From assembly GCF_013137895.1 (NCBI RefSeq), contig NZ_CP053538.1, positions 1,425,501 through 1,489,500 on the forward strand: a stretch of DNA of 64,000 nucleotides, in the 5' to 3' direction. This DNA comes from Hymenobacter taeanensis. Lineage in GTDB: Bacteria > Bacteroidota > Bacteroidia > Cytophagales > Hymenobacteraceae. Both the position numbers and the translations under genes were made by a program. The notes under the pieces are model-generated. The model had not been told where the DNA came from, searched no databases, and saw only the letters and a list, made by a program, of their open reading frames with translations. Positions 45,867-54,027 of this stretch are shown piece after piece. The first letter of the stretch is position 1; each line of letters begins with the position of its first letter.

Positions 45867-47270
45867 ATGGCAAATGCTTCTTTACTAGACCGCAGCCGTA
45901 CAATTGCCGGGCCGGGCTACAACCGCTGGCTGGTGCCACCGGCCGCCTTGGCCATTCACCTGGCAATTGGACAGGCCTACGCCTTTAGTGTGTTCAAGAA
46001 ACCATTGGGCGCACTGCTCAGCGGCGACGTAGACCACCCGGCCGCCGGCGACTGGACTCCCGCTCAAATCGGCTGGATTTTCTCCATTGCCATTGTGCTG
46101 CTAGGCCTATCGGCGGCCATTTTTGGTAAGTGGCTGGAAAGAGTAGGGCCGCGCAAAGCCATGATGGCCTCCGCCCTGTGTTTTGGGGGTGGCTTTCTGA
46201 TTGCGGCGCTGGGGGTGCATTTGCACAGCCTGGCTTTGCTGTATTTCGGGTATGGCTTTGTGGGTGGCATTGGCCTGGGCATTGGCTATATCTCGCCCGT
46301 GAGCACGCTTATTAAGTGGTTCCCTGACCGCAAAGGCGTGGCTACGGGCATGGCCATTATGGGCTTTGGTGGCGGCGCCATGATTGCCTCGCCGCTGTCG
46401 GTGGCTCTTATGGCTCACTTCAAGGATATGGCGCCTATGGGCGTGGCTCCCACCTTCATTACACTGGGCATCATATACTTTCTTTTCATGCAGTTTGGCG
46501 TCTGGACCATTCGGGTGCCTGCCGATGACTGGGCTCCCGCGGGCTACGTACCTAACGCTGAGCACAGCGCCCTGATTACCTCAGGCAACGTATCGGCCGA
46601 TAATGCAATCAAAACGCCACAGTTCTGGCTGCTATGGGTAGTACTGCTTACCAACGTAACAGCCGGCATTGGCGTGCTGGAAACTGCTTCTCCTCTAATT
46701 CAAGACACTTTCTCGGATAAGGCCATGGGAGCTGGCCGTGGTGTAACGGTGGCCGCCGCGGCGGGTTTTGTAGGCCTGCTCAGCTTGTTTAACCTCTTGG
46801 GCCGCTTCTTCTGGTCCTCGGCTTCGGATAAGCTGGGCCGCAAGACTACCTACATGATTTACTTTGGGCTTGGGGTGCTGCTGTACGCCGTAATTCCTAC
46901 CCTGGCGCACAACCTGCAGCTGGCCTTGTTTGTGCTGGTGGCATGCGTTATCATTAGTATGTATGGCGGAGGCTTTGCCACCGTTCCGGCGTACTTGTCT
47001 GACCTGTTTGGCAAGTACCAAGTGGGGGCTATTCACGGCCGCTTGCTCACAGCCTGGAGCACGGCTGGTGTCCTGGGTCCACTCATCGTTAACTATTTAC
47101 ATGAGAGCCGCAAGGCCGAAGGCTTCACGGGCGCGGCCGCCTATCAAACGGTGTTTTACGCCATGGCTGGCCTGCTGGTAGTAGGCCTATTAGCCAACTT
47201 GGCGGTGAGAGCCGTAAACGAGAAATACAATGAGAAAGGCCCCGTAACGGTAGAGGCCGGCGGCCATTAA
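45867..47270 (+). CDS. OFA-family (oxalate/formate antiporter-type) MFS transporter
   Basis: This 467-residue inner-membrane carrier has 12 hydrophobic segments. The first helix reads PAALAIHLAIGQAYAFSVF, followed by the loop GWIFSIAIVLLGLSAAIFGKWLERVGPRK, an MFS signature. A soluble C-terminal end and a central loop near residues 215-240 are also as in this family. OFA members swap carboxylates such as oxalate, formate or pyruvate; the substrate here is open, and no oxalate-degrading genes are nearby. A 49-aa membrane protein gene follows 24 bp later. Confidence 0.92.
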   Translation: MANASLLDRSRTIAGPGYNRWLVPPAALAIHLAIGQAYAFSVFKKPLGALLSGDVDHPAAGDWTPAQIGWIFSIAIVLLGLSAAIFGKWLERVGPRKAMMASALCFGGGFLIAALGVHLHSLALLYFGYGFVGGIGLGIGYISPVSTLIKWFPDRKGVATGMAIMGFGGGAMIASPLSVALMAHFKDMAPMGVAPTFITLGIIYFLFMQFGVWTIRVPADDWAPAGYVPNAEHSALITSGNVSADNAIKTPQFWLLWVVLLTNVTAGIGVLETASPLIQDTFSDKAMGAGRGVTVAAAAGFVGLLSLFNLLGRFFWSSASDKLGRKTTYMIYFGLGVLLYAVIPTLAHNLQLALFVLVACVIISMYGGGFATVPAYLSDLFGKYQVGAIHGRLLTAWSTAGVLGPLIVNYLHESRKAEGFTGAAAYQTVFYAMAGLLVVGLLANLAVRAVNEKYNEKGPVTVEAGGH

Positions 47271-47294
47271 TTCTCCTTTCCCTAATCAGACTTC

Positions 47295-47444
47295 ATGATG
47301 AGTGCACAACCTAATTCCTCTGCGTCGGCTCCGGTAGAAACCAGTTCAACGGTTTCTCTGGCTATTGCCTGGCTATTCGTTGGCATCCCGCTGGTGTGGG
47401 GTGTAGCCCAAACCTTTATCAAGGCTCTGACTTTATTTCAGTAA
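47295..47444 (+). CDS. MFS transporter small subunit (single membrane helix)
   Basis: This 49-residue protein has a Ser/Ala-rich soluble start and one helix, AIAWLFVGIPLVWGVAQT, then KALTLF. The pattern AWLFVGIPL.WG..QT..KA matches the small proteins annotated as MFS transporter small subunit behind OFA carriers. It is 24 bp after the carrier stop and on the same strand, so co-translation is likely. There are two adjacent ATG codons (47295 and 47298). A terminator follows at 47467. Confidence 0.85.
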   Translation: MMSAQPNSSASAPVETSSTVSLAIAWLFVGIPLVWGVAQTFIKALTLFQ

Positions 47445-47466
47445 GCTCAACCTTCAGATTATCAGT

Positions 47467-47496
47467 AAAAGAAGCACCCAATCGGGTGCTTCTTTT
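47467..47496 (+). terminator. terminator of the MFS operon
   Basis: The arms AAAAGAAGCACCC and GGGTGCTTCTTTT with a 4-nt loop lie 22 bp after the small subunit gene. Confidence 0.92.
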
Positions 47497-47547
47497 GTTA
47501 GAACAAGGGTGCATCTTTGCGTACTCTTCAGCGCTGGCCCGTTTCTT

Positions 47548-47982
47548 ATGACTTCCGCCTTCAATGCTGGCTCAGCGGTGGTGCTACTCACCACTTTCGC
47601 CGACTCGTTTGCCGCTCACTTAGCTAAAAGCCAACTGGATGCCGAAGGCATTCCGTGTTTCCTCGGCAATGAGCATCGCCCCTATGGCCCCGTCTCGGGC
47701 GGGGTGCGCCTGTATGTGCGTGAGCAAGATGTAGCAGCCGCGCACGAGCTATTGCAGCCGCAGCATTCGCCTATGCACGCCCTCCCCGATCAGCCCAACA
47801 GCCTGGAGGAGCAAGCCAGCCCCCTTTGCCCCCGCTGCCACCACCACGATGTGGTATGCCGCCACACCCCGCAGCCCTCTGATAGCCTGTTCACAAAGCT
47901 CCGCTTGTGGCTCCTGGCCCCTGAGGCTCCACAGTGCCACTGCTTCAACTGCGGGCATGAGTTTGAGCTGACGGGTGAGTAG
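47548..47982 (+). CDS. DUF2007 domain protein with C-terminal zinc ribbon
   Basis: From ATG 47548 the protein has 144 residues. Residues about 10-65 match DUF2007 (VVLLTTFADSFAAHLAKSQL, GIPCFLGNE, GVRLYVREQDVAAAHELL), a small alpha-beta domain of unknown role that is often described as signal transducing. The C-terminal part carries CPRC and CFNC pairs about 40 residues apart, a likely zinc ribbon. It is cytosolic. A partial -7 box CATCTTTG lies at 47512-47519. A terminator shared with the convergent lipoprotein gene follows. Confidence 0.8.
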   Translation: MTSAFNAGSAVVLLTTFADSFAAHLAKSQLDAEGIPCFLGNEHRPYGPVSGGVRLYVREQDVAAAHELLQPQHSPMHALPDQPNSLEEQASPLCPRCHHHDVVCRHTPQPSDSLFTKLRLWLLAPEAPQCHCFNCGHEFELTGE

Positions 47983-48043
47983 TTACCGGCTACATTGCAC
48001 CCGGCACGGCCCTCACATATGGTAGGCGCTGGCGTGGCCTACA

Positions 48044-48092
48044 AACCGTAAAGAGCCCTCGGCGCATGTGCTGCCGAGGGCTCTTTACGGTT
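48044..48092. terminator. bidirectional terminator-like hairpin
   Basis: Perfect 20-bp arms (AACCGTAAAGAGCCCTCGGC and its inverse) lie around a 9-nt loop, between the convergent DUF2007 and beta-propeller genes. Confidence 0.85.
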
Positions 48093-48115
48093 ATACTGGC
48101 AAGCGTGGCGCCTGG

Positions 48116-49663
48116 CTAGCGCCAGTCGGGCAGGAAGGCGTTTTGAAAAAGACGGGCCCGGTTGCGGCCGTCCAGTTCAACAGTATATACATCTGGGGTA
48201 GAATTTGGCACATTGTTCACCTGCACAAATAGGATACGCGCCCCATCAGGAGAGTAACGCGGGGTAATGTCATTAAACCCAAGCGGCTTACCGGTGCTGG
48301 TGCTACTGTTTACTCCCGCCGAAACATCAACTAGGCCACTGCCATCGAGGTTTTGCGTAAAAATATGGGCGTTCAGCTGCCGGCCCATAATGTCGCTGAA
48401 GCCATCCACGTCGCGCGTGTACATTACCCGTCGCCCATCAACGCTGAAGGAAGGTGAATCGAGGCGGCCGGGCACGTTGCCTACCAGCAAACTACCATTT
48501 GAGCCATCGGCGTTGTACAAGTACAGCTCTGAGTCATACACACTGATACCAACCGTTTGCACCACAATGCGGTTGCCCTGGGCCGTCCAGTCGCACTCGC
48601 GGAAGTGGCGCCCGGCCGGGGCTGTTGCCAGCAGCGCTAGGCCAGTACCATCCCGGTTGATGCGGTAGAGCTTGTCGTAGCTGCTGTAAATGAGCTGAGC
48701 CCCGTCCGGTGACCAGTGGTACCCTATGCCTTGGTTAAAGTACCCGTCTACGGGTAGCAGCGTTATCTGGCGGGCATCAGAACCATCCCGGTTCATGGTG
48801 TAGAGCTGGAATTGCCCGGTTGCGTTCGAGGTATACGCTATTCGGTCGCGGTTGGGGCTGAGCTGAGGCGCAGTCTCAATGAAGGCAGATGTGGTGAGCC
48901 GCTGCAACGTGCTACCCGATTCATTGCTGGAATAAATGTCGGTATTGCCGTTTACCTCCCGCGCAAACAGGTAGCGGTTGTCGGGGAGGGGGCCGGTCCG
49001 GAAGCTCCACAGGTTAGACCGGGTGGCGCTTCCGCCCGCATTGCGCACCGTTACTTGCCAGAAGTACGTGGTATTATAGCGTAGGCCAGTGGCAGTTACA
49101 GTGGTATCTCGGCTATTGGTCAGCAGCGACCTGCTACTACCGTTGCTGCCTTCGTACAATACCACATCGTACTTCAACGAGTCGGAGCGGGTGGCATTCA
49201 CGGGGTGCCATTCCAGCTTCACATCGGGGCCGGGCACCTGCGCCTGGTCAGCGGGCGACGGGCGGTTAGGGGCCGATGGGGCCGCTGTGTTCAGGCTTTT
49301 TGCCAGCAGAATAGTTACTGTAGTAGTCTTGTTTTCATCTATAGTTACGGCTACGGTTGTTTGCTGATAATCAGCTTTACTAGCTACCAGCGTAAGCCGG
49401 CCAGTGGGCACGTTGCTCAGGTCAAATACCCCTTGTGCATCCGTCACCAGCGAGGAAGTGGCGGGGGTGGTAGTGATGGATACACTCGGCAAGAGCTGGT
49501 TGGTACGCGCATCGCGCACAATCCCCTGCACGCTTCCGTAATACACCGGCTCAACCGGGTCGTCTTCACAAGCACTCAACACTACCAATAAGGGCAGCAA
49601 CAGCAGATAAAGGCTTCTGCTCAGCGTAAAGCGCTTAACTAAGCGCGAATAGACAACCAGCAT
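48116..49663 (-). CDS. lipoprotein with carboxypeptidase-regulatory-like, Fn3-like and TolB-type propeller domains
   Basis: From ATG 49663 the protein has 515 residues with the lipobox VLSAC (Cys32). In order: a carboxypeptidase-regulatory-like beta domain (about 42-115, GSVQGIVRDARTNQLLPSVSI), an Fn3-like domain (about 130-225, NTTYFWQVTVRN) and a TolB/PD40 beta-propeller (about 230-515) with repeated (I/L)SPDG-type turns such as WSPDGAQLIYSS and YSPDGARILFV. It should be exposed at the outer membrane as a binding scaffold. It lies next to the curli locus on the same strand, 137 bp after the CsgH-like gene; a role there is only a guess. Confidence 0.88.
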   Translation of the reverse strand: MLVVYSRLVKRFTLSRSLYLLLLPLLVVLSACEDDPVEPVYYGSVQGIVRDARTNQLLPSVSITTTPATSSLVTDAQGVFDLSNVPTGRLTLVASKADYQQTTVAVTIDENKTTTVTILLAKSLNTAAPSAPNRPSPADQAQVPGPDVKLEWHPVNATRSDSLKYDVVLYEGSNGSSRSLLTNSRDTTVTATGLRYNTTYFWQVTVRNAGGSATRSNLWSFRTGPLPDNRYLFAREVNGNTDIYSSNESGSTLQRLTTSAFIETAPQLSPNRDRIAYTSNATGQFQLYTMNRDGSDARQITLLPVDGYFNQGIGYHWSPDGAQLIYSSYDKLYRINRDGTGLALLATAPAGRHFRECDWTAQGNRIVVQTVGISVYDSELYLYNADGSNGSLLVGNVPGRLDSPSFSVDGRRVMYTRDVDGFSDIMGRQLNAHIFTQNLDGSGLVDVSAGVNSSTSTGKPLGFNDITPRYSPDGARILFVQVNNVPNSTPDVYTVELDGRNRARLFQNAFLPDWR

Positions 49664-49800
49664 TGAGGTGGGTGGGGATAATGGAAGGAGAGAACTGGGT
49701 AGGTTAGAGCATTGGCTTGCTTGCGTTTGCAGCTGCCAGGCCACTTGCGCACTTTCTTGAGTCGATCAAATAACTAAAAGCCCGCCATGCTGGTTGAAAG

Positions 49801-50163
49801 TTAAGGGCGGGAAGCCACGTGCCGGACGGAGTCTTGAGCCACTAACTGGCCTGCCGCATCTAAAATGCGTAACTGCCCTACAAAGCTGGTGCGCTCATCT
49901 AGGTTAAGCCGTACTTCCGACAGCGTAACAGTTTGCCCAGGCTTCAGCTCAAAATGCCCCTGTTGCTTGTTAGACGACTGCCCGCCCGGGCCCCGGCGCA
50001 GCAGCAACAGCTCATACTTATAAGTAGCCGCTTGGGCAGCCAGACTGCGACAGTGCCCGGTCACAATCACGTCTTGTGCAGTTTCTTTTGTACTAATCCA
50101 AGCACGACAAGGGTTAAGCACATCAATACACGTGCTACAAAGTATAAATAGAAGTGCGTACAT
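49801..50163 (-). CDS. csgH: CsgH-like curli accessory protein
   Basis: This 120-residue protein has an N-terminal signal-like segment (MYALLFILCSTCIDVL). The mature part is beta-rich with the pattern LLRRGPGGQSSNKQQGHF, PGQTVTLSEVRLN and VGQLRILDAAGQLVAQDS, which matches CsgH, a small periplasmic protein that keeps curlin from forming fibres too early, described mainly from alphaproteobacteria. Its location directly behind two curlin genes on the same strand agrees. The assignment is by motif and context. Confidence 0.75.
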   Translation of the reverse strand: MYALLFILCSTCIDVLNPCRAWISTKETAQDVIVTGHCRSLAAQAATYKYELLLLRRGPGGQSSNKQQGHFELKPGQTVTLSEVRLNLDERTSFVGQLRILDAAGQLVAQDSVRHVASRP

Positions 50164-50365
50164 AAATGGGATTATAACGATGGTAGTTTTAGTTATAAAT
50201 ATACAGCACTTTCTTTCTATAGCAATATTAGCAACCGTTATATTTCAAATCTTCATCTAAAAATTATCTTATTTATGACTTACTGGCTTATACAAACACT
50301 AAAGGGCCAGCTCTCTTGCGAGGCTGACCTTCATTGTGTCAAGTAAGAAGCTAGATGCTGAGGGC

Positions 50366-50953
50366 CTACTGGCCTATACGCCCTTGCTCAATAGTGAGCT
50401 TAATACCGTTGCCTCGCATATCTACCTCATATTTTGGTGGAGCCAGGGTTTCTGTTCCTCGCTGTATAAGTGCGTTATTGTTACCGGTTTGGGTGAGCTT
50501 TACATCGGCCCCATTTGTAATTACATCTCGCAGTAGCTGGTTGCCGTCACCGTATTGGTTTAGCTCGGTAGTGTTATTATCGCCTTTCACGGCGCTGGTT
50601 ACTTTGTTGTCGTTGCCGTCCTGCGTGATGCGCGTGGCATTGCCGCTGCCCATCTGCCGAAGCATTGCCTCGTTATAGTCGCCTACCTGCATAATATAGG
50701 CTTGGTTGGCCGTGTTGCCAGGGTTGTTCTGAATAGTACTAGCCTTGTTATTATCGCCCTTCTGAACGATTTCGGAGAGGTTTTGCACGTTCTGCAGCAC
50801 TACCGGCAGGTTGCGCCAGTCGGCACCTATGTCCTCGGCCAAGCGCTGCTCGGCAGTGGCTGCCTCACTACGGCCTAGCTGCTGAGCAACGGCGCCAGTG
50901 CCAGCCCCTATGCTGACAATACCAGCTACTAGTAGAGTACGTATATAATGCAT
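50366..50953 (-). CDS. curlin-repeat protein, probably CsgB-like
   Basis: From ATG 50953 the protein has 195 residues with a signal peptide (LLVAGIVSIGAGTGAVAQQ). From about residue 60 it has degenerate curlin repeats of the type Q-x-G-x2-N-x-A (QKGDNNKAS, QVGDYNEAM, QMGSGNATR, QDGNDNKVT, QYGDGNQLL, QTGNNNALI). The repeats are less regular than in the neighbouring larger curlin, and the C-terminal 30 residues are outside the pattern, as in the nucleator CsgB. It is probably co-transcribed with the csgA-like gene upstream, although a hairpin (51001-51042) lies between them. Confidence 0.85.
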   Translation of the reverse strand: MHYIRTLLVAGIVSIGAGTGAVAQQLGRSEAATAEQRLAEDIGADWRNLPVVLQNVQNLSEIVQKGDNNKASTIQNNPGNTANQAYIMQVGDYNEAMLRQMGSGNATRITQDGNDNKVTSAVKGDNNTTELNQYGDGNQLLRDVITNGADVKLTQTGNNNALIQRGTETLAPPKYEVDMRGNGIKLTIEQGRIGQ

Positions 50954-51000
50954 AGAGCTTTCCATTAGAACGGAGTGGGGATACGTTATTTAGCTAACCG

Positions 51001-51042
51001 AAGCCGGGCACCAACTTCTCCGGCAAGAAGCTGGCACCCGGC
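51001..51042 (-). terminator. imperfect hairpin between the two curlin genes
   Basis: The outer arms GCCGGG and CCCGGC are followed by an inner stem (CCAACTTCT/AGAAGCTGG) with a few mismatches. It has no T-run, so it may reduce read-through between the curlin genes or stabilise the upstream mRNA. Confidence 0.5.
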
Positions 51043-51078
51043 CGGCAGTTATCTACGCTAGCAAACTAGCGCAGTAGC

Positions 51079-51879
51079 TTAGTGATCCTGGTTTACGAGG
51101 GCCGAGTTGCTGTTGCCACCCTGCAGGATAGAGCTCCGCTGGTATGACTCGGTTGCCATGGCTGGTACGTTGCCAGCACCAGTGTTGTCGCGGCCCTGGT
51201 AGGTAGCAGCGGTGTTGCTGTTGCCCGTCTGCACCTGCACAGCCGTGCTGAAGTTGGTGTGCTGGAAGATGTTGCCGCTGTTGCTGTTGCCAGTCTGGTC
51301 CTGAGAAGCCAGGTTAGAGTTACCGAACTGGTTGATGTTAGCAATGTTGTTTGTGCCTTCACCATCACCGGCACCACGCTGACGCTGCTGAGCCCAGTTG
51401 TCGTTGCCGTTGTCGGTAGATTTTGGGTTAGCATCACCCGTTACCTGGTCTACGTTGATGCCGGCACGGTTACCTGAACCACGCTGCAATTGCAGAGTAG
51501 TGTTTCTGCTGCCATAAATGTTGGCTTGCGCACGGTTGTCGGTACCTACCTGCTCCTGACGGCCATAGTTACGGTCGCCTTCCAGCTGGTTGAGCTTAGC
51601 AATGTTCTTAGTCCCGGTCTGGTCAACCACTGCAATGTTTTCGTTGCCTGCCTCAACGCCAGCACCACCCTGCACTACTTCTGAGCAGTTATCGATCTGG
51701 GCTGCGCTTGGAGCAGTGTAAGAGTTTGGGTTGCCAAGGGTAGCTGAACGAGGAGATACTGTCACGGTACCACAGCCAATGCAATCGTTTACGAGACGGA
51801 ACGCTTGGCGAGTGGTGCTTTGAGCGTTTGCAACGCCAGCAAATAACATTGCAGCTGCTAACAAGTGTACTTTTTTCAT
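51079..51879 (-). CDS. major curlin-type (CsgA-like) amyloid subunit
   Basis: This 266-residue protein has a signal peptide (MKKVHLLAAAMLFAGVANAQ). After about residue 75 it is built of Asn/Gln/Gly-rich units N-x-A-x3-Q-x-G-x2-N (for example NIAVVDQTGTKNIAKLNQ, NRAQANIYGSRN, NIANINQFGNSNLASQDQTG). Such repeats stack into the cross-beta fibre of curli. It is the largest curlin here, so it is probably the main subunit. Three Cys lie in the non-repeat N-terminal region (a CIGC pair near residue 33 and one in DNCSEV), which is unusual, since known CsgA lacks Cys. Export is expected through CsgG. The promoter is at 51967-51996. Confidence 0.9.
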   Translation of the reverse strand: MKKVHLLAAAMLFAGVANAQSTTRQAFRLVNDCIGCGTVTVSPRSATLGNPNSYTAPSAAQIDNCSEVVQGGAGVEAGNENIAVVDQTGTKNIAKLNQLEGDRNYGRQEQVGTDNRAQANIYGSRNTTLQLQRGSGNRAGINVDQVTGDANPKSTDNGNDNWAQQRQRGAGDGEGTNNIANINQFGNSNLASQDQTGNSNSGNIFQHTNFSTAVQVQTGNSNTAATYQGRDNTGAGNVPAMATESYQRSSILQGGNSNSALVNQDH

Positions 51880-51966
51880 AATAAAGGAAAAGTTAAAAAG
51901 TGGATGGGTTGGGAATGAATTAAGGAACTTTACTGTGTATTATTTGGCCCTACCGGAAGAACAGTA

Positions 51967-51996
51967 CAAACATATATAATAAAAGTTAATATTCAA
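51967..51996 (-). promoter_or_regulatory. promoter of the curlin genes
   Basis: On the minus strand a TTG (51996-51994) and a perfect -7 box TATGTTTG (51974-51967) are 19 bp apart. It gives a leader of about 80 nt. The surrounding 52000-52085 is AT-rich. Confidence 0.65.
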
Positions 51997-52085
51997 GTAA
52001 CTGGATAATAATTTATTTAAAATTTTTGTGAGAAAAAGTCAATTCACCTAAAACAGGACTTTAAGTCACTCATTTTTAGAGATTT

Positions 52086-53495
52086 TTACTTATCAGCTGA
52101 GGTTGACCGCATCTTGGATTGAATTAGATAAACCAGTCCAGCCCGTACGGCAGCAGAGTTGTCGTTGTAGCGGCCCACGTTGGCTCCATCAATGTCATCA
52201 CGCAAAAACAAGCGCCCGTCTATCCCCCCCGTTACACTCACGCGGGAATTCACCTGATACTCTAGCCCTGCTCCTATAGTAACGTGCGGTACAACTCTGG
52301 GCTGATCTGCTCGGCCTGGTACTGAGCCAGAGGCTCGTAGGGTAGCTCCGGCAGCGCCCATCAGGTAAGGAGTAAACCGGTCTGTAGGGAGTAGCCGCGT
52401 CTGCACGCCTGCCTCGGCGTAGTAGAAGCGCTGATTAAAAAACCGCTCTGAGGCCAACCGGCCCTGCCCGCCCGCTACAAACGGGCTCCAGCGCCCACCG
52501 GGCAGTTGGTAGCTCAGCATCCCGTGTACCACAGGCCGGGTTTGGGGGGAGGCATAGTCGCCGGCATAGCGCTGGGCGCCAGCAGTCAGGGATAGGCCTA
52601 GCGCGGGCTGCCGCTGCATTACCTGGCGGCCCAGCACATCATAATGCTTACCGTACTCCCGCTCCTGAACGTACTGCCGCATTTTTGGCCCCCTAAGGTC
52701 GGTGGAGTCTTTGGGCAGCCACAAGCCATCCAGCATGCCTTCATAAATAAGGGCCTGCACAGCTTTCTCAATGGCTTCCTTCACGGCCATTTCGCTGGGC
52801 TCATTATAGGTGAAGCCCGTCTCTGTCTCCAGCAGCCGCTTGAAATTCACAAACCGGAACAGGCTGGCATCAACCTGCTGGGAGAGGATGGTTTTGGAGG
52901 TGTACACCGTTTTAAGGATGCGCCCGTTGCTGGTGCTAATGGCGCGCAGGTACACTGTAACCCTATCCTGGCGATACTGCCCCGATGCCCCGGCCCCAAA
53001 GTAGCGTAAGCCCGCGCCCCCGGTAAGCATATTGGCATCATAAGAGATGATTCCGCCTTCCAGCATAGTGCCGGCAAACAGCAAGGGCGGCAGTACGGGC
53101 TGCTTCACGCCCGTCTGCTCCGTAAATTCTGCTCTTGTAGAGCGGATAATCTTGCGCTCATTGAGCAGGTTGCCCAGGTTTTCACGCTCGATGGGGTCAA
53201 ACCAGCCCGATTCTTCCAGAGCGCGGAGCAGGATGGTGGTGGTACCCTGCGTGATGGCCGTAGAAAAGCTGGACCCGTTGGTTTGAGGCTTGTACTGGCC
53301 GGTCTGGTCGCGGAATTTATAAACGGCTACTACGGTGCGCAGTCTGGGCGTGGGCAAGTCCTGCATGGCCTGGTTGCCGTTTACCTCAGCCCCTAAACGG
53401 GCCCGCTCCGTAGAAAAAGGCTGATGGAAATAGGGGCTGCAGCCAGTAAGCAATAGCCCAACCAGTCCACCTAAACAGGTAGAAAGTGATTTCAT
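52086..53495 (-). CDS. csgG: CsgG-type curli secretion channel with extra C-terminal barrel-like domain
   Basis: From ATG 53495 the protein has 469 residues, against about 277 for E. coli CsgG. The lipobox is LLTGC (Cys19). Residues about 45-270 form the CsgG domain (VVAVYKFRDQTGQY, TTILLRALEESGWFDPIERENLGNLLNERKI, GGIISYDANM and VTVYLRAISTSNGRI in separate parts), which assembles the nine-subunit outer-membrane channel for curlin. Residues about 290-469 are an added beta-rich domain with alternating aromatic and polar residues (GARILxx type strands, YLMGAAGATLRA, GAGLEYQVNSRVSV) like a small 8-strand outer-membrane barrel. It lies in the order csgE-csgF-csgG. Confidence 0.93.
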   Translation of the reverse strand: MKSLSTCLGGLVGLLLTGCSPYFHQPFSTERARLGAEVNGNQAMQDLPTPRLRTVVAVYKFRDQTGQYKPQTNGSSFSTAITQGTTTILLRALEESGWFDPIERENLGNLLNERKIIRSTRAEFTEQTGVKQPVLPPLLFAGTMLEGGIISYDANMLTGGAGLRYFGAGASGQYRQDRVTVYLRAISTSNGRILKTVYTSKTILSQQVDASLFRFVNFKRLLETETGFTYNEPSEMAVKEAIEKAVQALIYEGMLDGLWLPKDSTDLRGPKMRQYVQEREYGKHYDVLGRQVMQRQPALGLSLTAGAQRYAGDYASPQTRPVVHGMLSYQLPGGRWSPFVAGGQGRLASERFFNQRFYYAEAGVQTRLLPTDRFTPYLMGAAGATLRASGSVPGRADQPRVVPHVTIGAGLEYQVNSRVSVTGGIDGRLFLRDDIDGANVGRYNDNSAAVRAGLVYLIQSKMRSTSADK

Positions 53496-53564
53496 GTACA
53501 AGAACGAATAGGTGCTAGTATGTTGACCCAGGCAGCAAGCCTGTTAAATACCAAGCGTATAGCC

Positions 53565-53987
53565 CTAGGGAATAGAGGGAATAGTAACGGTGGTCTGGTT
53601 GCCCGTAGCGGGGTCACTAATTTGAATTACTACGCCTGAGTTACCCGGCGTAACCTGAATCTGGTAGCCGCCCACCGTATAGTTGCCGGCCCGTACGGCG
53701 CCTTTTCCAAACTGATCAGAGATAAAGCGGTCAGTGAGTTGGCTCAGAATCTGCCGGTTTAGGCCCGCCGCAAAATCAGCCAGCGGATCGGTGGCGGCGC
53801 GGGCCTGCGAGGCATTGGGGTCTTTGTTGGTATCCTGGGAGGTTGCTGAGCTCAGCAACCAGGAGTAGTTAAAGCTGTTGCCCCCGCCAAAGCTGGGGTT
53901 TTTGGGCTCATACACGAAATCTTGCGCGGCGGCACTACGCGCCGTAAATAACAGGCCTAGCCCAACTAAGAGAGAAAAAATTTTCAT
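53565..53987 (-). CDS. csgF: curli assembly protein CsgF
   Basis: CsgF caps the CsgG channel on the cell surface and anchors the curli nucleator. From ATG 53987 the protein has 140 residues with a signal peptide (LLVGLGLLFTARSAAAQ). The mature protein begins DFVYEPKNPSFGGG, the conserved segment that binds CsgG, followed by NYSWLLSSA and a C-terminal beta part (VTPGNSGVVIQISDPATG). The upstream frame extension overlaps csgE and is rejected. Confidence 0.93.
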   Translation of the reverse strand: MKIFSLLVGLGLLFTARSAAAQDFVYEPKNPSFGGGNSFNYSWLLSSATSQDTNKDPNASQARAATDPLADFAAGLNRQILSQLTDRFISDQFGKGAVRAGNYTVGGYQIQVTPGNSGVVIQISDPATGNQTTVTIPSIP

Positions 53988-54027
53988 ACGCACTGGGTAA
54001 ATAAGGAAGGGTGAGAGGTGGGATGCG

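Noticed and set aside
45803..45988. 61-aa frame overlapping the start of the MFS gene
   Set aside because: It is in a different frame from the carrier, without homology.
50400..51860. Short tandem units in the curlin genes as a CRISPR-like or satellite array
   Set aside because: The repeats are protein-level (Q-x-G-x2-N), in frame, and vary in DNA sequence.
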